Made by a program: the position numbers and the translations under genes. Shown here piece after piece: positions 22,935 to 33,185 of a DNA stretch of 64,000 nucleotides (position 1 is its first letter; each line of letters begins with the position of its first letter). A model generated the notes under the pieces. It saw only the letters and a program-made list of their open reading frames with translations, had not been told where the DNA came from and did not search any database. Origin of the DNA: Rhodobacteraceae bacterium M385 (GTDB lineage Bacteria > Pseudomonadota > Alphaproteobacteria > Rhodobacterales > Rhodobacteraceae); the NCBI GenBank assembly GCA_025141835.1, contig CP081102.1, forward strand, positions 1,550,001-1,614,000. Direction: 5' to 3'.

Positions 22935-23795
22935 TTAATCCAGGAAAGCCTTCTCGACCACGTAGTGGGCGGGCTTGGAATTGGCGCCTTCCTCCAGGCC
23001 ATATTCCTCGAACATTTCTTTCAGTTCCAGGTTGAAGGCGAGGTTGCCGCAGATCATCGCGCGGTCGGTGTCGGGGTTCAGCGGCGGTACGCTCAAGTCG
23101 CTAAACGCCTCGCCCGAGCGCATCAAGTCGGTGATCCGGCCCATCTTCGGGCTCTGCTCACGGGTCGTGGTAGGATAGTATTTGATCTTCTTCCAGAACC
23201 CTTCGCCAATCACCTCGTTCAGCAATTCGTCGGATTTCAGCGCCTCGATCAAGTCGTGGCCGTAAGTCAGCTCTCCGACTTCGCGGCAGGTGTGGGTGAT
23301 GATGATCTCGTCGTAGTCTTCATAGGTCTGCGGTTCGCGCAGGAGACTTGCGAAGGGCGCAAAGCCGGTGCCGGTGGCGAAGAACCACAGGCGTTTGCCG
23401 GGAAGCAACGCGTCATGGACCAGCGTGCCGACGGGCTTGGGGCGCAGGATGATCTGCTCGCCCACCTGAATGTGCTGAAGCCGAGAGGTCAGCGGGCCAT
23501 CTTGCACTTTGATCGAGTAGAACTCCAACTCCTCGTCCCAGCTGGGGGAGGCGATGGAATAGGCGCGCAGCAGCGGTTTTTGCTTGCCGGTTTCGGGGTG
23601 AGGCTCGCCCATAAGTCCAATCATCACAAATTCGCCCGAGCGGAAGCGCATCGACGCGGGCCGGGTGCAGCGGAAGCTGAACAGGCGGTCGGTGTAATGC
23701 TTAACCTCGGTAACGGTTTGGGCGTCGGGAAGAGTGGGGGTCGCCTTAACAGGCGCGGCGTCGATTTTGGTCACGGGTGTTTGCTCGGTCATCAT
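22935..23795 (-). CDS. fpr: Ferredoxin/flavodoxin-NADP+ reductase
   Basis: This 286-residue FAD enzyme transfers electrons between NADPH and ferredoxin. The FAD-binding motif is RAYSIASPSW, the NADP-binding block is FATGTGFAPFASLLRE, and CGNLAFNLELKEMFEE precedes the C-terminal aromatic-region end (VVEKAFLD). The length is typical of bacterial subclass I Fpr with a short N-terminal extension. It is the last gene of the sulfur-assimilation block, 65 bp after the DUF934 gene. No CysJ flavoprotein is visible, so Fpr plus ferredoxin is the natural electron source for CysI (inference). Confidence 0.92.
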   Translation of the reverse strand: MMTEQTPVTKIDAAPVKATPTLPDAQTVTEVKHYTDRLFSFRCTRPASMRFRSGEFVMIGLMGEPHPETGKQKPLLRAYSIASPSWDEELEFYSIKVQDGPLTSRLQHIQVGEQIILRPKPVGTLVHDALLPGKRLWFFATGTGFAPFASLLREPQTYEDYDEIIITHTCREVGELTYGHDLIEALKSDELLNEVIGEGFWKKIKYYPTTTREQSPKMGRITDLMRSGEAFSDLSVPPLNPDTDRAMICGNLAFNLELKEMFEEYGLEEGANSKPAHYVVEKAFLD

Positions 23796-23860
23796 TGTTC
23801 GGGCACTTTGTGAACCCGCTCCTTAGCAATAGTCGTTGATCTGGATCAGGGAAAGGCCGC

Positions 23861-24283
23861 TTAGGCGACGCGTCCGCGCAGGCGGGCCTGATAGTCGTGG
23901 GCCTGCCAGTTGGCACGGGCCAACCATTGGTCCTGTGGTTGGCGGGCGGCAAGGGCGTCGTCAATGGCGACCTCGTCAAAGCCGGACCGGCGCGCCATGG
24001 CGTATTGGTCCGCCAGAACATGGCCATCGGCCCGCAGACGGCCCGTGTAGCCCATCGCCCGGAGGCGTTTGGCCAGCGTGAAGCCGCGCCCATCGTGGGA
24101 AGACGGGAAGCCCACGCGGATCATGGTTAACCGCGTTAACGCATCCGCCAATGCCGCCACATCATCCGAGGGCGCGACATCCACCGCTGTCGCATTGGCG
24201 GGAACGCCCTCGGCCAAGGCCACCGCGTGGCCGTTCCAATCGTCGGGGGCGAAGCCCGCGTCGGTTACAATCGTCTGGCCCAT
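23861..24283 (-). CDS. DUF934 protein, sulfite-reductase-associated
   Basis: This 140-residue protein of the DUF934 family has the conserved core DGRGFTLAKRLRAMGY, LRADGHVLADQYAMARRSGFDEV and closing QWLARANWQAHDYQARL. The family is almost always found next to cysI and cysH in proteobacteria, but its biochemical role is not known to me. It lies 22 bp after cysH and belongs to the same transcript. There are no cysteines in the visible sequence, so it is unlikely to be a redox carrier by itself. Confidence 0.88.
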   Translation of the reverse strand: MGQTIVTDAGFAPDDWNGHAVALAEGVPANATAVDVAPSDDVAALADALTRLTMIRVGFPSSHDGRGFTLAKRLRAMGYTGRLRADGHVLADQYAMARRSGFDEVAIDDALAARQPQDQWLARANWQAHDYQARLRGRVA

Positions 24284-24305
24284 ATCCGGCCCTTTCCAAA
24301 AGCTA

Positions 24306-25008
24306 TCAGGAGGCGCGTCGTTGCATCACGCCGTCAATGAAATGAATGCCGCATTCGGTCTTGGCCTGCCCGCGCCACCGGCCTGCGCGGGGATCTTCCC
24401 CCTCTTTCGCAGCGGTTGTGCAAGGCTGGCACCCGATCGAGGGGAAACCCTGCGCCACCATCGGGTGGCGCGGCAGGTCGTGCTTCGTGATGTAGTCCGC
24501 GACCATCGGTTGCGTCCAATTCGCCAAGGGGTTCACCTTGATGTGACGGCCGTTCTTTTCAAACAGCGGCAGCGATTGACGCGCCCCGCCATGGATACGC
24601 TTGCGGCCGGTGATCCAGCCGCCAAACCCCTCCAAGGCCTTGTTCAAGGGCTCTGTCTTGCGCAGGGCACAGCAGGCGTCAGTGTCGAAATGGTGCAAGA
24701 TGCCGTCCACGTCGCGCTCCAGCAGCGACTCACGGGAAGGCTTGATGACGCGAATATCGCTTAGGCCCAACTGTTCAGCCACGTCGCGCTGATACGTCAA
24801 GGTCGCGGGGAACAGAAATTCCGTATCGACAAACAGCACGGGGGCCGATTTGTCGATTTCGCTCAACATATGCAGCAGCACGACGCTATCGGCGCCGAAG
24901 CTGCTGACCATGGCGACGGGGCCGATGGCTTGATCATCAAGGGCATGGGCCAGCACGGTTTGCGCATCGCTTTCGCGGTGCAGCAGGGTGCGGCGTTCGG
25001 CAAGTTCC

Positions 25009-25019
<11 letters not shown>
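24306..25019 (-). CDS. cysH: Assimilatory adenylylsulfate (APS/PAPS) reductase
   Basis: This 237-residue enzyme reduces activated sulfate to sulfite. The nucleotide loop is AMVSSFGADSVVLLHM and the signature ends in KTECGIHF. A Cys pair in DACCALRKTEPL and two more in GCQPC provide four cysteines for a [4Fe-4S] cluster. That pattern marks plant/bacterial APS reductases rather than E. coli-type PAPS reductase. I use ATG 25017-25019 (MPLKELAERR), which overlaps the cysI 3' end by 11 bp. The product sulfite goes to CysI. Confidence 0.93.
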
Positions 25020-26670
<1,651 letters not shown>

Positions 26671-26673
26671 GGT

Positions 26674-26997
26674 TCAGGCTTTCTGCTGGCTGCTGGACAC
26701 AAGGTCCGCTTGCTTACCGTGGACATAGTTGGAGGGGCCGCGGGTGCGGAATGCCTCTCGGAAATGGACAGGCTCGGGGCCATTGTCGCCCGCGACGGCG
26801 TCGGCAAGGTAGGGGCCAACGACCAGATGCGCTTGGGCTTGCGCTTCCAACAGGCGGATATCTGCGGTGGCTTGATCTTCGACGAGATCGGCCTCGGCGT
26901 GGATACGGGTCCAGTCACCTTGGGCTGTCAAATAGACGACATCGCCTTCCAGAAGCGCATTTGCGGTGACGACTTTGGGGGTAAAGGTGCGGGCCAT
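26674..26997 (-). CDS. DUF2849 protein, sulfite-reductase-associated
   Basis: This 107-residue small protein of the DUF2849 family starts MARTFTPKVVTANALLEGDV. The gene is wedged between cysG and cysI: its ATG overlaps the cysG stop by one base (TGATG) and its stop is 3 bp before cysI. In alphaproteobacteria this position is conserved. The sequence shows two short beta-rich parts (VVYLTAQGDWTRI) and an Ala-rich middle, and no metal motif. The function is unknown, but tight coupling suggests a part in siroheme use or sulfite reduction. Confidence 0.88.
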   Translation of the reverse strand: MARTFTPKVVTANALLEGDVVYLTAQGDWTRIHAEADLVEDQATADIRLLEAQAQAHLVVGPYLADAVAGDNGPEPVHFREAFRTRGPSNYVHGKQADLVSSSQQKA

Positions 26998-28391
26998 CAG
27001 GCGAATTCCTCTTGCAAAGCAGGGAGTTGAGCGGCAGCGGCCCGTGGCGCGAGGCCAAGCATCAAGATCACGGGGCCGTCGGGCCGCGCGGCATCAAGAT
27101 CGGCGGGCAGCCGAGAAATGGTTGAAGCGATCAGCCGGGTATCGGCCCGCGAGACGTTCTCGATCGCGGTGATGGGCGTGTCGGGGGCGATGCCATGCAT
27201 CATCAGGCGGCCTTGCAGGAACCGTGCGCCCTTGGTGCCCATATAGATGGCAGCTACTTGGCCGGGCTTGGCAAGGCTGGTCCAATCCTGCTCGGCAAAG
27301 CCTTTCACGTCGTGGCCGGTCAGGAACCGCATCGCACCGTTGCGCCCGCGCTTGGTCAGGCTTTGGCCGATTTGGGCGGCGGCGGCATTGGCGGCGGTGA
27401 TGCCGGGGACGATGCCCCATTCCACGCCCGCCGCGTCCAGCGCGTCGATTTCTTCGTCCAGGCGACCGTAAACACCGGGATCGCCAGATTTCAGGCGCAC
27501 CACATGGGCCCCGTCACGGGCGTGCTTGACCATAGCCGCGCCGATGTCTTCTTGCTTGGTGGACGGGCCGAAGCCTTTCTTACCAACGTTAACCATTTGG
27601 GCTTCACGGCGGGCGAGTTCCAGAATTTCGCGCGACACGAGGCGGTCGTAAATCACCACATCCGCTTGATCGAGAAGCTTGCGCGCCTTCAGCGTCAGCA
27701 GGTCCGGGTCACCGGGGCCCGCGCCCACAAGGTCAACGCGGCCTTTGGTTTGCGTGCCATGGAGGTGGTCGATCAGCAGGTCGCCCAAAGCAAGCTCTGC
27801 CCCGGCTTTACCTTCTTTCCCAAGGGCATCGGGCCCCTTCTTGAAGTAGAAGTCAGACCAAAACTCCCGGCGCTTCCGGCCCATGGGCAGCGCATTGGCC
27901 GCCGCGCGGAAGCCTTGGCCGATCCGCGCCAGAAGCCCCAACGACGCGGGCAGGCTGGCCTCGAGATCGGCTTTGATCTTGCGGGCCAGAACCGGGGCGG
28001 CGCCTTCGGTGCCGATCGCGATGGTGACCGGGTCCCGATCCACAATGGCGGGGGTGATGAAGGCGGAGCCTTCCAGATTGTCTACGATATTAACCAAGGC
28101 CCCATCGGCGCGGGCAAGATCTGCAACACGGGAATCCTCGGCGTCATCCTCTGACGCTGCATAGGCGAGCGAAGCGCAAAGCGCATCGCCCGGCGCGAAG
28201 GCGCGTTTCACAAGGCGCAGCTTGCGTTCGGCATCCCAAGCGACAATCTCTGGCGCGGGATCAGCGGCGAAAACGGTGACGTTGGCTTCAGATTTCAGGA
28301 TCAGACGCAGCTTGGCCAGCGCGGCCTCTCCACCGCCCGCCAGAACGACACGACGGCCGCGCAGGTCTAGGAAGATCGGAAAGTGGCGCAT
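26997..28391 (-). CDS. cysG: Siroheme synthase (multifunctional CysG)
   Basis: This 464-residue protein makes siroheme for CysI from uroporphyrinogen III. The N-terminal half (residues 1-210) is the precorrin-2 dehydrogenase/ferrochelatase (MRHFPIFLDLRGRRVVLAGG with the NAD-binding Gly motif). The C-terminal half (about 215-464) is the SAM-dependent uroporphyrinogen methyltransferase (VGAGPGDPDLLTLKA, KSGDPGVYGR, VVPGITAANAAAA, GTKGARFLQGRLM). It is the first gene of the leftward sulfur operon and divergent from an Lrp-type regulator. Confidence 0.95.
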   Translation of the reverse strand: MRHFPIFLDLRGRRVVLAGGGEAALAKLRLILKSEANVTVFAADPAPEIVAWDAERKLRLVKRAFAPGDALCASLAYAASEDDAEDSRVADLARADGALVNIVDNLEGSAFITPAIVDRDPVTIAIGTEGAAPVLARKIKADLEASLPASLGLLARIGQGFRAAANALPMGRKRREFWSDFYFKKGPDALGKEGKAGAELALGDLLIDHLHGTQTKGRVDLVGAGPGDPDLLTLKARKLLDQADVVIYDRLVSREILELARREAQMVNVGKKGFGPSTKQEDIGAAMVKHARDGAHVVRLKSGDPGVYGRLDEEIDALDAAGVEWGIVPGITAANAAAAQIGQSLTKRGRNGAMRFLTGHDVKGFAEQDWTSLAKPGQVAAIYMGTKGARFLQGRLMMHGIAPDTPITAIENVSRADTRLIASTISRLPADLDAARPDGPVILMLGLAPRAAAAQLPALQEEFA

Positions 28392-28431
28392 TGCAGGAAC
28401 CTCATTGGCTGAATTCCCTCTCTAGATAGGA

Positions 28432-28448
28432 CATTTTCCCGAAAAATG
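28432..28448. promoter_or_regulatory. Inverted repeat between cysG and the Lrp-type regulator
   Basis: CATTTT (28432-28437) and AAAATG (28443-28448) lie 41 bp before the cysG start and 85 bp before the regulator start. An Lrp/AsnC operator is a reasonable guess. Arms are short. Confidence 0.35.
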
Positions 28449-28532
28449 GCAGTATGCGCTTGCTGGTAAGGATGTTTGTTCTGTATCCATGCCAGATCAG
28501 AACCCCTGTTTGGAAATGCGAAGGACACCCGA

Positions 28533-29009
28533 ATGTCTGTTCAGATTGATGCCCTCGACCGGAAAATCCTCATCGCTTTGCAGGAAGATGCCAGCCGGTC
28601 GCTCGAGGAAATTGCCAAACATGTGGGGTCCTCCAAGACGCCTGTGTGGTCCCGGATTCGGAAGATGAAAGAGGCGGGGATCATTGGCCAGCAAACAGTG
28701 CTTCTGGATGCAGAGGCACTGGGGCTAGAGGCTTGTTTCTTCGTGCTAATTCGCACGTCCGAGCATGAGGCGGATTGGCAAAACAAGTTCCTCAAGACCC
28801 TACGTGAGAGGGCCGAGGTGATGGAGGCGCATCGCCTTGCCGGCGACATCGACTACATCCTGAAAGTGCGCGTCGCCAATGCCCGCGCCTACGACGAATT
28901 CTATCAGGCGTTGATCTCGGAAGTGCGGATCTACAACGTCACCGCACTTCTGAGCATGGAAGAGATCAAATCGACGCCGCTGCTACCTCTGGCAACAGTT
29001 CCGTCTTGA
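28533..29009 (+). CDS. Lrp/AsnC-family transcriptional regulator
   Basis: This 158-residue regulator has an N-terminal winged helix-turn-helix (IDALDRKILIALQEDASRSL, IAKHVGSSKTPVWSRIRKMK) and a C-terminal RAM ligand/oligomerisation domain (residues ~75-150, EAHRLAGDIDYILKVRVANA). I chose ATG 28533, behind AAGGA at 28521; an upstream in-frame start would add 19 non-family residues. Being divergent from cysG-DUF2849-cysI-cysH, it is the likely regulator of sulfur assimilation. Its last 44 bp overlap the convergent hydrolase gene. Confidence 0.92.
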   Translation: MSVQIDALDRKILIALQEDASRSLEEIAKHVGSSKTPVWSRIRKMKEAGIIGQQTVLLDAEALGLEACFFVLIRTSEHEADWQNKFLKTLRERAEVMEAHRLAGDIDYILKVRVANARAYDEFYQALISEVRIYNVTALLSMEEIKSTPLLPLATVPS

Positions 29010-30207
29010 TAGTCGCTCCGGCCTCCAGGGACCGGTGCACGGGGCATTTGTCGGCGATTTCCAACAACCGCTTGCGCTGCGCCTCATCCAGCGAACCGGT
29101 CAGCGTGATCGCGCGGGTGAATTGGTCCAGTGGCCCGATTTCCACGCCTGCATCTTGGGCGTGAACACGGTTGTGGGTCACGTCCACGGCCACATGATTC
29201 AGCGGCCATTTCTTGCGCCGCGCATACATGCGGATCGTCATCGAGGTGCAGGCCCCAAGGCCCGCCGCAAGGAACTGGTAAGGCGTTAACCCTTTGTCTG
29301 TGCCGCCGTAGCTTGCAGGTTCGTCCGCGAAAACATGGTGTTTCGGCCCGGCCATCACGTCTTGCAAAAAGCCGTCGGGATCGACCTCGGAAGTGCGCGT
29401 CACACCTTCGGGCGCACCGATGGGCGGGGCAGGGTAGCGCAGGGTCAGGTATCGCCCGGCCCAAGAGGCGATGACATCGGCTGCATATTCCGCATCACAT
29501 GGATCCGAGACCAGATGATCGGCGTCATCAAGGGTCACGAAGCTTTTGGGATGCTTGGCTGCGACAAAGATTTGTGTGGCGTTTTCAACGCCTACGATGG
29601 TGTCGCGCGGCGCATGGAGCACCAAAAGCGCCTTCCCGAGAGAAGCGATATCAGCTTCTAGGTTGGCGGCCTTCACGTCTTCCACGAATCCGCTGCCGAT
29701 GCGTACAGGCCGCCCGCCAAGGTCCACTTCGCCCACGCCGTCGCGGGCAATCTCGTCTAAGGCATCGCCGAAGTTGTGGGTGACATGGCCGGGGTCAAAC
29801 GGCGCACCAATGGTGACAACCGCTTGGGCCGAGGGGATATCGCGCGCCGCCCGCAACACCGCTGCTCCGCCAAGGGAATGACCGATCAGAAGTGCCGGGG
29901 CCATGTCCCGGTCTGCCAAGGCATTGGCTGCGGCCACAAGATCGGCGGCGTTTGATGTGAACGACGTGTTCTCGAACTCGCCCTTGGAATGGCCAAGTCC
30001 GGTGAAATCAAAGCGCAAAACGGCAATGCCCTGTTCTGCCAGACGCGCTGCAATCCGACGCGCGGCGGCGATGTCTTTGCCACAGGTAAAGCAATGGGCC
30101 AGCAGCGCGGTGGCCAGATGCGGGCCATCGGGCAGGTCGAGCCGTGCGGCAAGAAGATCACCGGCGTGGCCGGGAAAAGTGAAGCGTTCCGTTTGCATTG
30201 TCGTCAT
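28966..30207 (-). CDS. Alpha/beta-hydrolase - OsmC fusion protein
   Basis: This 413-residue two-domain protein has an N-terminal alpha/beta-hydrolase (residues ~5-250; nucleophile elbow LIGHSLGGAAVL, catalytic region LLVLHAPRDTIVG, His in TLDDADHLVS). The C-terminal OsmC/Ohr-like domain (~270-413) has its two cysteines in GLGACTSMTIRMY and KCPVHRSLE. OsmC domains reduce organic hydroperoxides. The hydrolase may release the substrate. I chose the ATG at 30207, preceded by AGAAGGGAC. The 3' end overlaps the convergent Lrp gene by 44 bp. Confidence 0.9.
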   Translation of the reverse strand: MTTMQTERFTFPGHAGDLLAARLDLPDGPHLATALLAHCFTCGKDIAAARRIAARLAEQGIAVLRFDFTGLGHSKGEFENTSFTSNAADLVAAANALADRDMAPALLIGHSLGGAAVLRAARDIPSAQAVVTIGAPFDPGHVTHNFGDALDEIARDGVGEVDLGGRPVRIGSGFVEDVKAANLEADIASLGKALLVLHAPRDTIVGVENATQIFVAAKHPKSFVTLDDADHLVSDPCDAEYAADVIASWAGRYLTLRYPAPPIGAPEGVTRTSEVDPDGFLQDVMAGPKHHVFADEPASYGGTDKGLTPYQFLAAGLGACTSMTIRMYARRKKWPLNHVAVDVTHNRVHAQDAGVEIGPLDQFTRAITLTGSLDEAQRKRLLEIADKCPVHRSLEAGATIKTELLPEVAAASI

Positions 30208-30331
30208 GTCCCTTCTGTCATGACGAACATGTGGGTTTGGGCCCTTGTGCCGCAAGCCATGTGTCAGAACGCTCACGGGTCTGTGCTATGGTGTGCTAAT
30301 GGCGTGATCCCCGCAGTTGGAACGGCCCGCC

Positions 30332-31663
30332 CTAGGTTTGGCCCATCAGGGCCGCGTCGAAGGGGTAGGTGGTCAGGTTCTCAAACCCGTCGTCGGTGAT
30401 AAGCACCTGATCTTCCAACTTGATGCAGAAATCGCCGTCATCTTCGCCCACCAACGCTTCCACGCAAAGCATCATGCCGGGTTCCAGCTCGTAATCGAAC
30501 GCATCGTCGTGGTGGTGGTCGGGGTAGCCCACATGGGGCCATTCATCACACAGGCCCACGCCGTGCATCTGGCAGGAGTATTTCCGCGCCCAATACTTGT
30601 CGGCCAGCTTGTGACTGTTATGGACGAGATCATTGATCGAGCGGCCGGGTTTAAGCCGTTCCATGTTCTCCATAATGTGTTCATGGGCGTGCTGCATCGC
30701 CTCGATCATATCGGGGCGGGGCTTGCCGGGGCCGGTCCACCACGTGCGCGAAATGTCCACGCAAAGCCCGTAGCACCCAATCAGGTCCGTATCCAAAGCG
30801 CTGATTTCATTAGGAAGTAAGGTGCGGGGGCCGCATTCCTGAAACCAGGGATTAGTGCGCGGGCCGCTGGAGAAAAGGCGCGTTTCAATCCATTCCCCGC
30901 CGCGTTTGATGTTCTCTGCATGAAGAACCGCCCAAATCTCATCCTCGGATTTTCCCGGCGCGATGGCGTTTTCCATCGCTTGCAGGGACTTTTGGCACGC
31001 ATCAACTGCGCAGCGCATGGCGAGGATTTCGTCGGCGCATTTGATCTTGCGGGCGTGTTCGGTGACGAGTTCCCCGTCGGACAGGACGAGGCCGCGCGAC
31101 TCGAGCGCCTTTGCACCGTGGAGCATGATTTTATCAACGGCGAGGCGGTTATTTGCGCCAGCGTGGGTTTGCAGAAGCTCGGCCACTTCGGCGCTGAAGG
31201 TCTCTGCCACCTGTTCGCCCCGGTCCCCGGTAGAGAAGTAGAACATCGACGCGCCCGAGCGAACTTCGCGCACCAAGGGGTTGTGATCGGCCAGAAACGG
31301 CGCGTTCTTGTATTCCCAAAGCACCATGTGGCCGTCGGCGCAGACAAGGCAGGCGCGGAATGGGTTATGGGTGTTCCAAAGCTGCATGTTGGTGGCGTCA
31401 GTCGCGTAGCGGATGTTGAGGGGATCGGTCATCAGCACGCCTGCGAGGTCGCGTTCGTGTAACTGGGCGACAAGGCGCGACAGGCGATATTCGCGCAGGT
31501 TTTGCAGGTTGGGGAGGGTGAGGCCGGCGGCTTCCCACTCTGCGTAGGCGAGGGCGGTGGGGCCGATCTCGATCCGATCGTGATCGTTGGCGGTGCCATC
31601 GGGTAGCATGGCGCCCTTGGTTGGGTCGATTTTGCGGACCTCGCGGCGGTAGGCTTGGGTCAT
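30332..31663 (-). CDS. dddP: Dimethylsulfoniopropionate lyase DddP
   Basis: This 443-residue protein of the M24 metallopeptidase fold cleaves DMSP to dimethylsulfide and acrylate rather than peptides. It matches characterised Roseobacter DddP along its length (RYATDATNMQLWNTHNPFRA, NIKRGGEWIETRL, SGPRTNPWFQECGPR). The six metal ligands Asp291, Asp293, Asp303, His367, Glu402 and Glu417 are all present. They keep a constant offset of four from the Ruegeria lacuscaerulensis enzyme numbering as I remember it. RBS GGGAG lies 7 nt before ATG 31663. It stands alone without other ddd genes nearby. Confidence 0.95.
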   Translation of the reverse strand: MTQAYRREVRKIDPTKGAMLPDGTANDHDRIEIGPTALAYAEWEAAGLTLPNLQNLREYRLSRLVAQLHERDLAGVLMTDPLNIRYATDATNMQLWNTHNPFRACLVCADGHMVLWEYKNAPFLADHNPLVREVRSGASMFYFSTGDRGEQVAETFSAEVAELLQTHAGANNRLAVDKIMLHGAKALESRGLVLSDGELVTEHARKIKCADEILAMRCAVDACQKSLQAMENAIAPGKSEDEIWAVLHAENIKRGGEWIETRLFSSGPRTNPWFQECGPRTLLPNEISALDTDLIGCYGLCVDISRTWWTGPGKPRPDMIEAMQHAHEHIMENMERLKPGRSINDLVHNSHKLADKYWARKYSCQMHGVGLCDEWPHVGYPDHHHDDAFDYELEPGMMLCVEALVGEDDGDFCIKLEDQVLITDDGFENLTTYPFDAALMGQT

Positions 31664-31809
31664 TGTACGCTCCCTTCACTGCCTAGCGTGGCGCGGGGGG
31701 AGGGGCGCGCGCGTGTCAATTCGCGGCGTGAAGGGGTCGGAAATGGACATTGGCAGGGGGAGACAATGCGGCTGCGCGAGCAGTTATTCTATGCGCTGAA
31801 GCGCGAAAA

Positions 31810-31880
31810 GGGGGGCTTTGCCCCGTCTGCGCCCCGGGGGCGCAGACTCCCCAGAGGTGTATTGGCCAAGATGAACAGGG
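31810..31880 (+). repeat. Dispersed intergenic repeat, hairpin subtype (copy 3)
   Basis: A GC stem GGGGGCTTTGCCCC is followed by a 10-bp stem GTCTGCGCCC (31825-31834)/GGGCGCAGAC (31838-31847), then CTCCCCAGAGGTGTATTGGC and CAAGATGAACAGGG. It fills the 226-bp gap between dddP and dcd. I see no gene there. Confidence 0.7.
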
Positions 31881-31889
31881 GAGCGCGCT

Positions 31890-32975
31890 TCAGGATTTGA
31901 AGTGTTTGGAGAGTTTCAGGCCCTGGCCTTGGTAGTTGGAGGCGATGTCGGTGCCATAGAGTTGGGCGGGGGCGCTTGCCATGGTCTCGTAGACAAGGCG
32001 GCCCACGGTCTGGCCGTGTTCTAGGACGAAGGGGGCTTCGTGGCAGCGCACTTCAAGGACGCCGCGGGCGGGAATGCCGTGACCGAAGCCGGGGTCGAAG
32101 AAGCCTGCGTAGTGGACGCGAAATTCACCGACCATGGCCAGATAGGGCGCCATTTCGGCAGCGCAATCGGGGGGAATCGTCACGGCTTCACGGCTCACGA
32201 GGATGTAGAACGCGCCGGGGTCGAGGATGATTTGGCCGTTGTCGCTGTGGATTTCCTCCCAGAAGTCGGCGGTTTTATGGGTGCCGATTTGGGTGAGGTC
32301 GATGACGCCCGCGTGGGGTTTGGCCCGGTAGCCGACAAGGGTTGTGTCGGTGGGGGAGAGATCGACGGAGAAGCCCAAACCATCATCGATCAGGGGCGTT
32401 TGATCGACCAGTGGCGTTTGGGCGTGGCGCGCCTGGAGGGCGGGGTCGGTAAGGACGGCTTGGCCACGGCGGAAGCGGATTTGGTTGAGGCGCAGGCCGG
32501 GCTCGATCTTGACGGAGAAGGAGCGGGGGCAGATTTCCGCATAGAGCGGGCCGGTGTAGCCGGCGGGAATACGGTCAAACTCGACACCACCGTCGGCGAT
32601 CACACGGGTCAAGCAATCGACGCGTCCGGTGGAGGATTTGGCGTTACACACGGCGGTGATGTCGGCGGGGAGGGAGAGCCCCTCCATCAACGGCACGACA
32701 TAGACGCAGCCTTTTTCCAGCACGGCGCCGGGGCGAAGGTCCATTTCGTGCATGGTAAATTCGGGCAGGCGGGCGGCCACGGTTTTGCCTACGCCGGTCA
32801 GGAAGGAGGCGCGCACGCGGTAGGCTTTCGTCCCGAGCCGCAGGTCAAGGCTGGCAGGCTGGATCTGCTCGGCCGGGATTGCGGGGGAGGCGGTGATGGC
32901 ACCGCTGGCGATCATCGCGGAGATCGCGTGATCGGGGAGGACGCCCTGGGCGCTGGAAGAGGGGGAATCAGTCAT
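31890..32975 (-). CDS. dcd: dCTP deaminase, double-length alphaproteobacterial type
   Basis: This 361-residue enzyme deaminates dCTP to dUTP for thymidylate synthesis. It is about twice the length of E. coli Dcd (193 aa) because two dUTPase-fold halves are joined. The first has IQPASLDLRLG and DCLTRVIADGGVEFDRIPAGY. The second has LVSREAVTIPPDCAAEMAPY and the GFFDPGFGHG/ARGVLEVRCHEAPF block. I use the ATG at 32975 (MTDSPSSSAQ); the frame is open upstream without family sequence. It is adjacent to tRNA-Pro. Confidence 0.93.
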   Translation of the reverse strand: MTDSPSSSAQGVLPDHAISAMIASGAITASPAIPAEQIQPASLDLRLGTKAYRVRASFLTGVGKTVAARLPEFTMHEMDLRPGAVLEKGCVYVVPLMEGLSLPADITAVCNAKSSTGRVDCLTRVIADGGVEFDRIPAGYTGPLYAEICPRSFSVKIEPGLRLNQIRFRRGQAVLTDPALQARHAQTPLVDQTPLIDDGLGFSVDLSPTDTTLVGYRAKPHAGVIDLTQIGTHKTADFWEEIHSDNGQIILDPGAFYILVSREAVTIPPDCAAEMAPYLAMVGEFRVHYAGFFDPGFGHGIPARGVLEVRCHEAPFVLEHGQTVGRLVYETMASAPAQLYGTDIASNYQGQGLKLSKHFKS

Positions 32976-33049
32976 AATGCCGACGCTTCTACGCGCAGGG
33001 GCGCCGTACAGCAATTCAAAGAGATGGCAGGGAGGTAGAGCGGTTTAAA

Positions 33050-33126
33050 TGGTCGGGCTAGCAGGACTCGAACCTGCGACCTTCCGTCCCCCAGACGGAC
33101 GCGCTACCAGGCTGCGCCATAGCCCG
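33050..33126 (-). tRNA. tRNA-Pro (anticodon GGG)
   Basis: Reading the minus strand, CGGGCTA pairs with TAGCCCG as acceptor stem. The D-arm GCGC...GCGC, anticodon stem TCCGT/ACGGA with loop CTGGGGG (anticodon GGG), and T-arm GCAGG-TTCGAGT-CCTGC are all intact. The 3' ACCA is encoded. Confidence 0.97.
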
Positions 33127-33185
33127 ACTGACGGTCCTTCTAAGGATTTCTGGGGGCGGCGCAAGGGGCTGTTCGCAGTTGCCTG

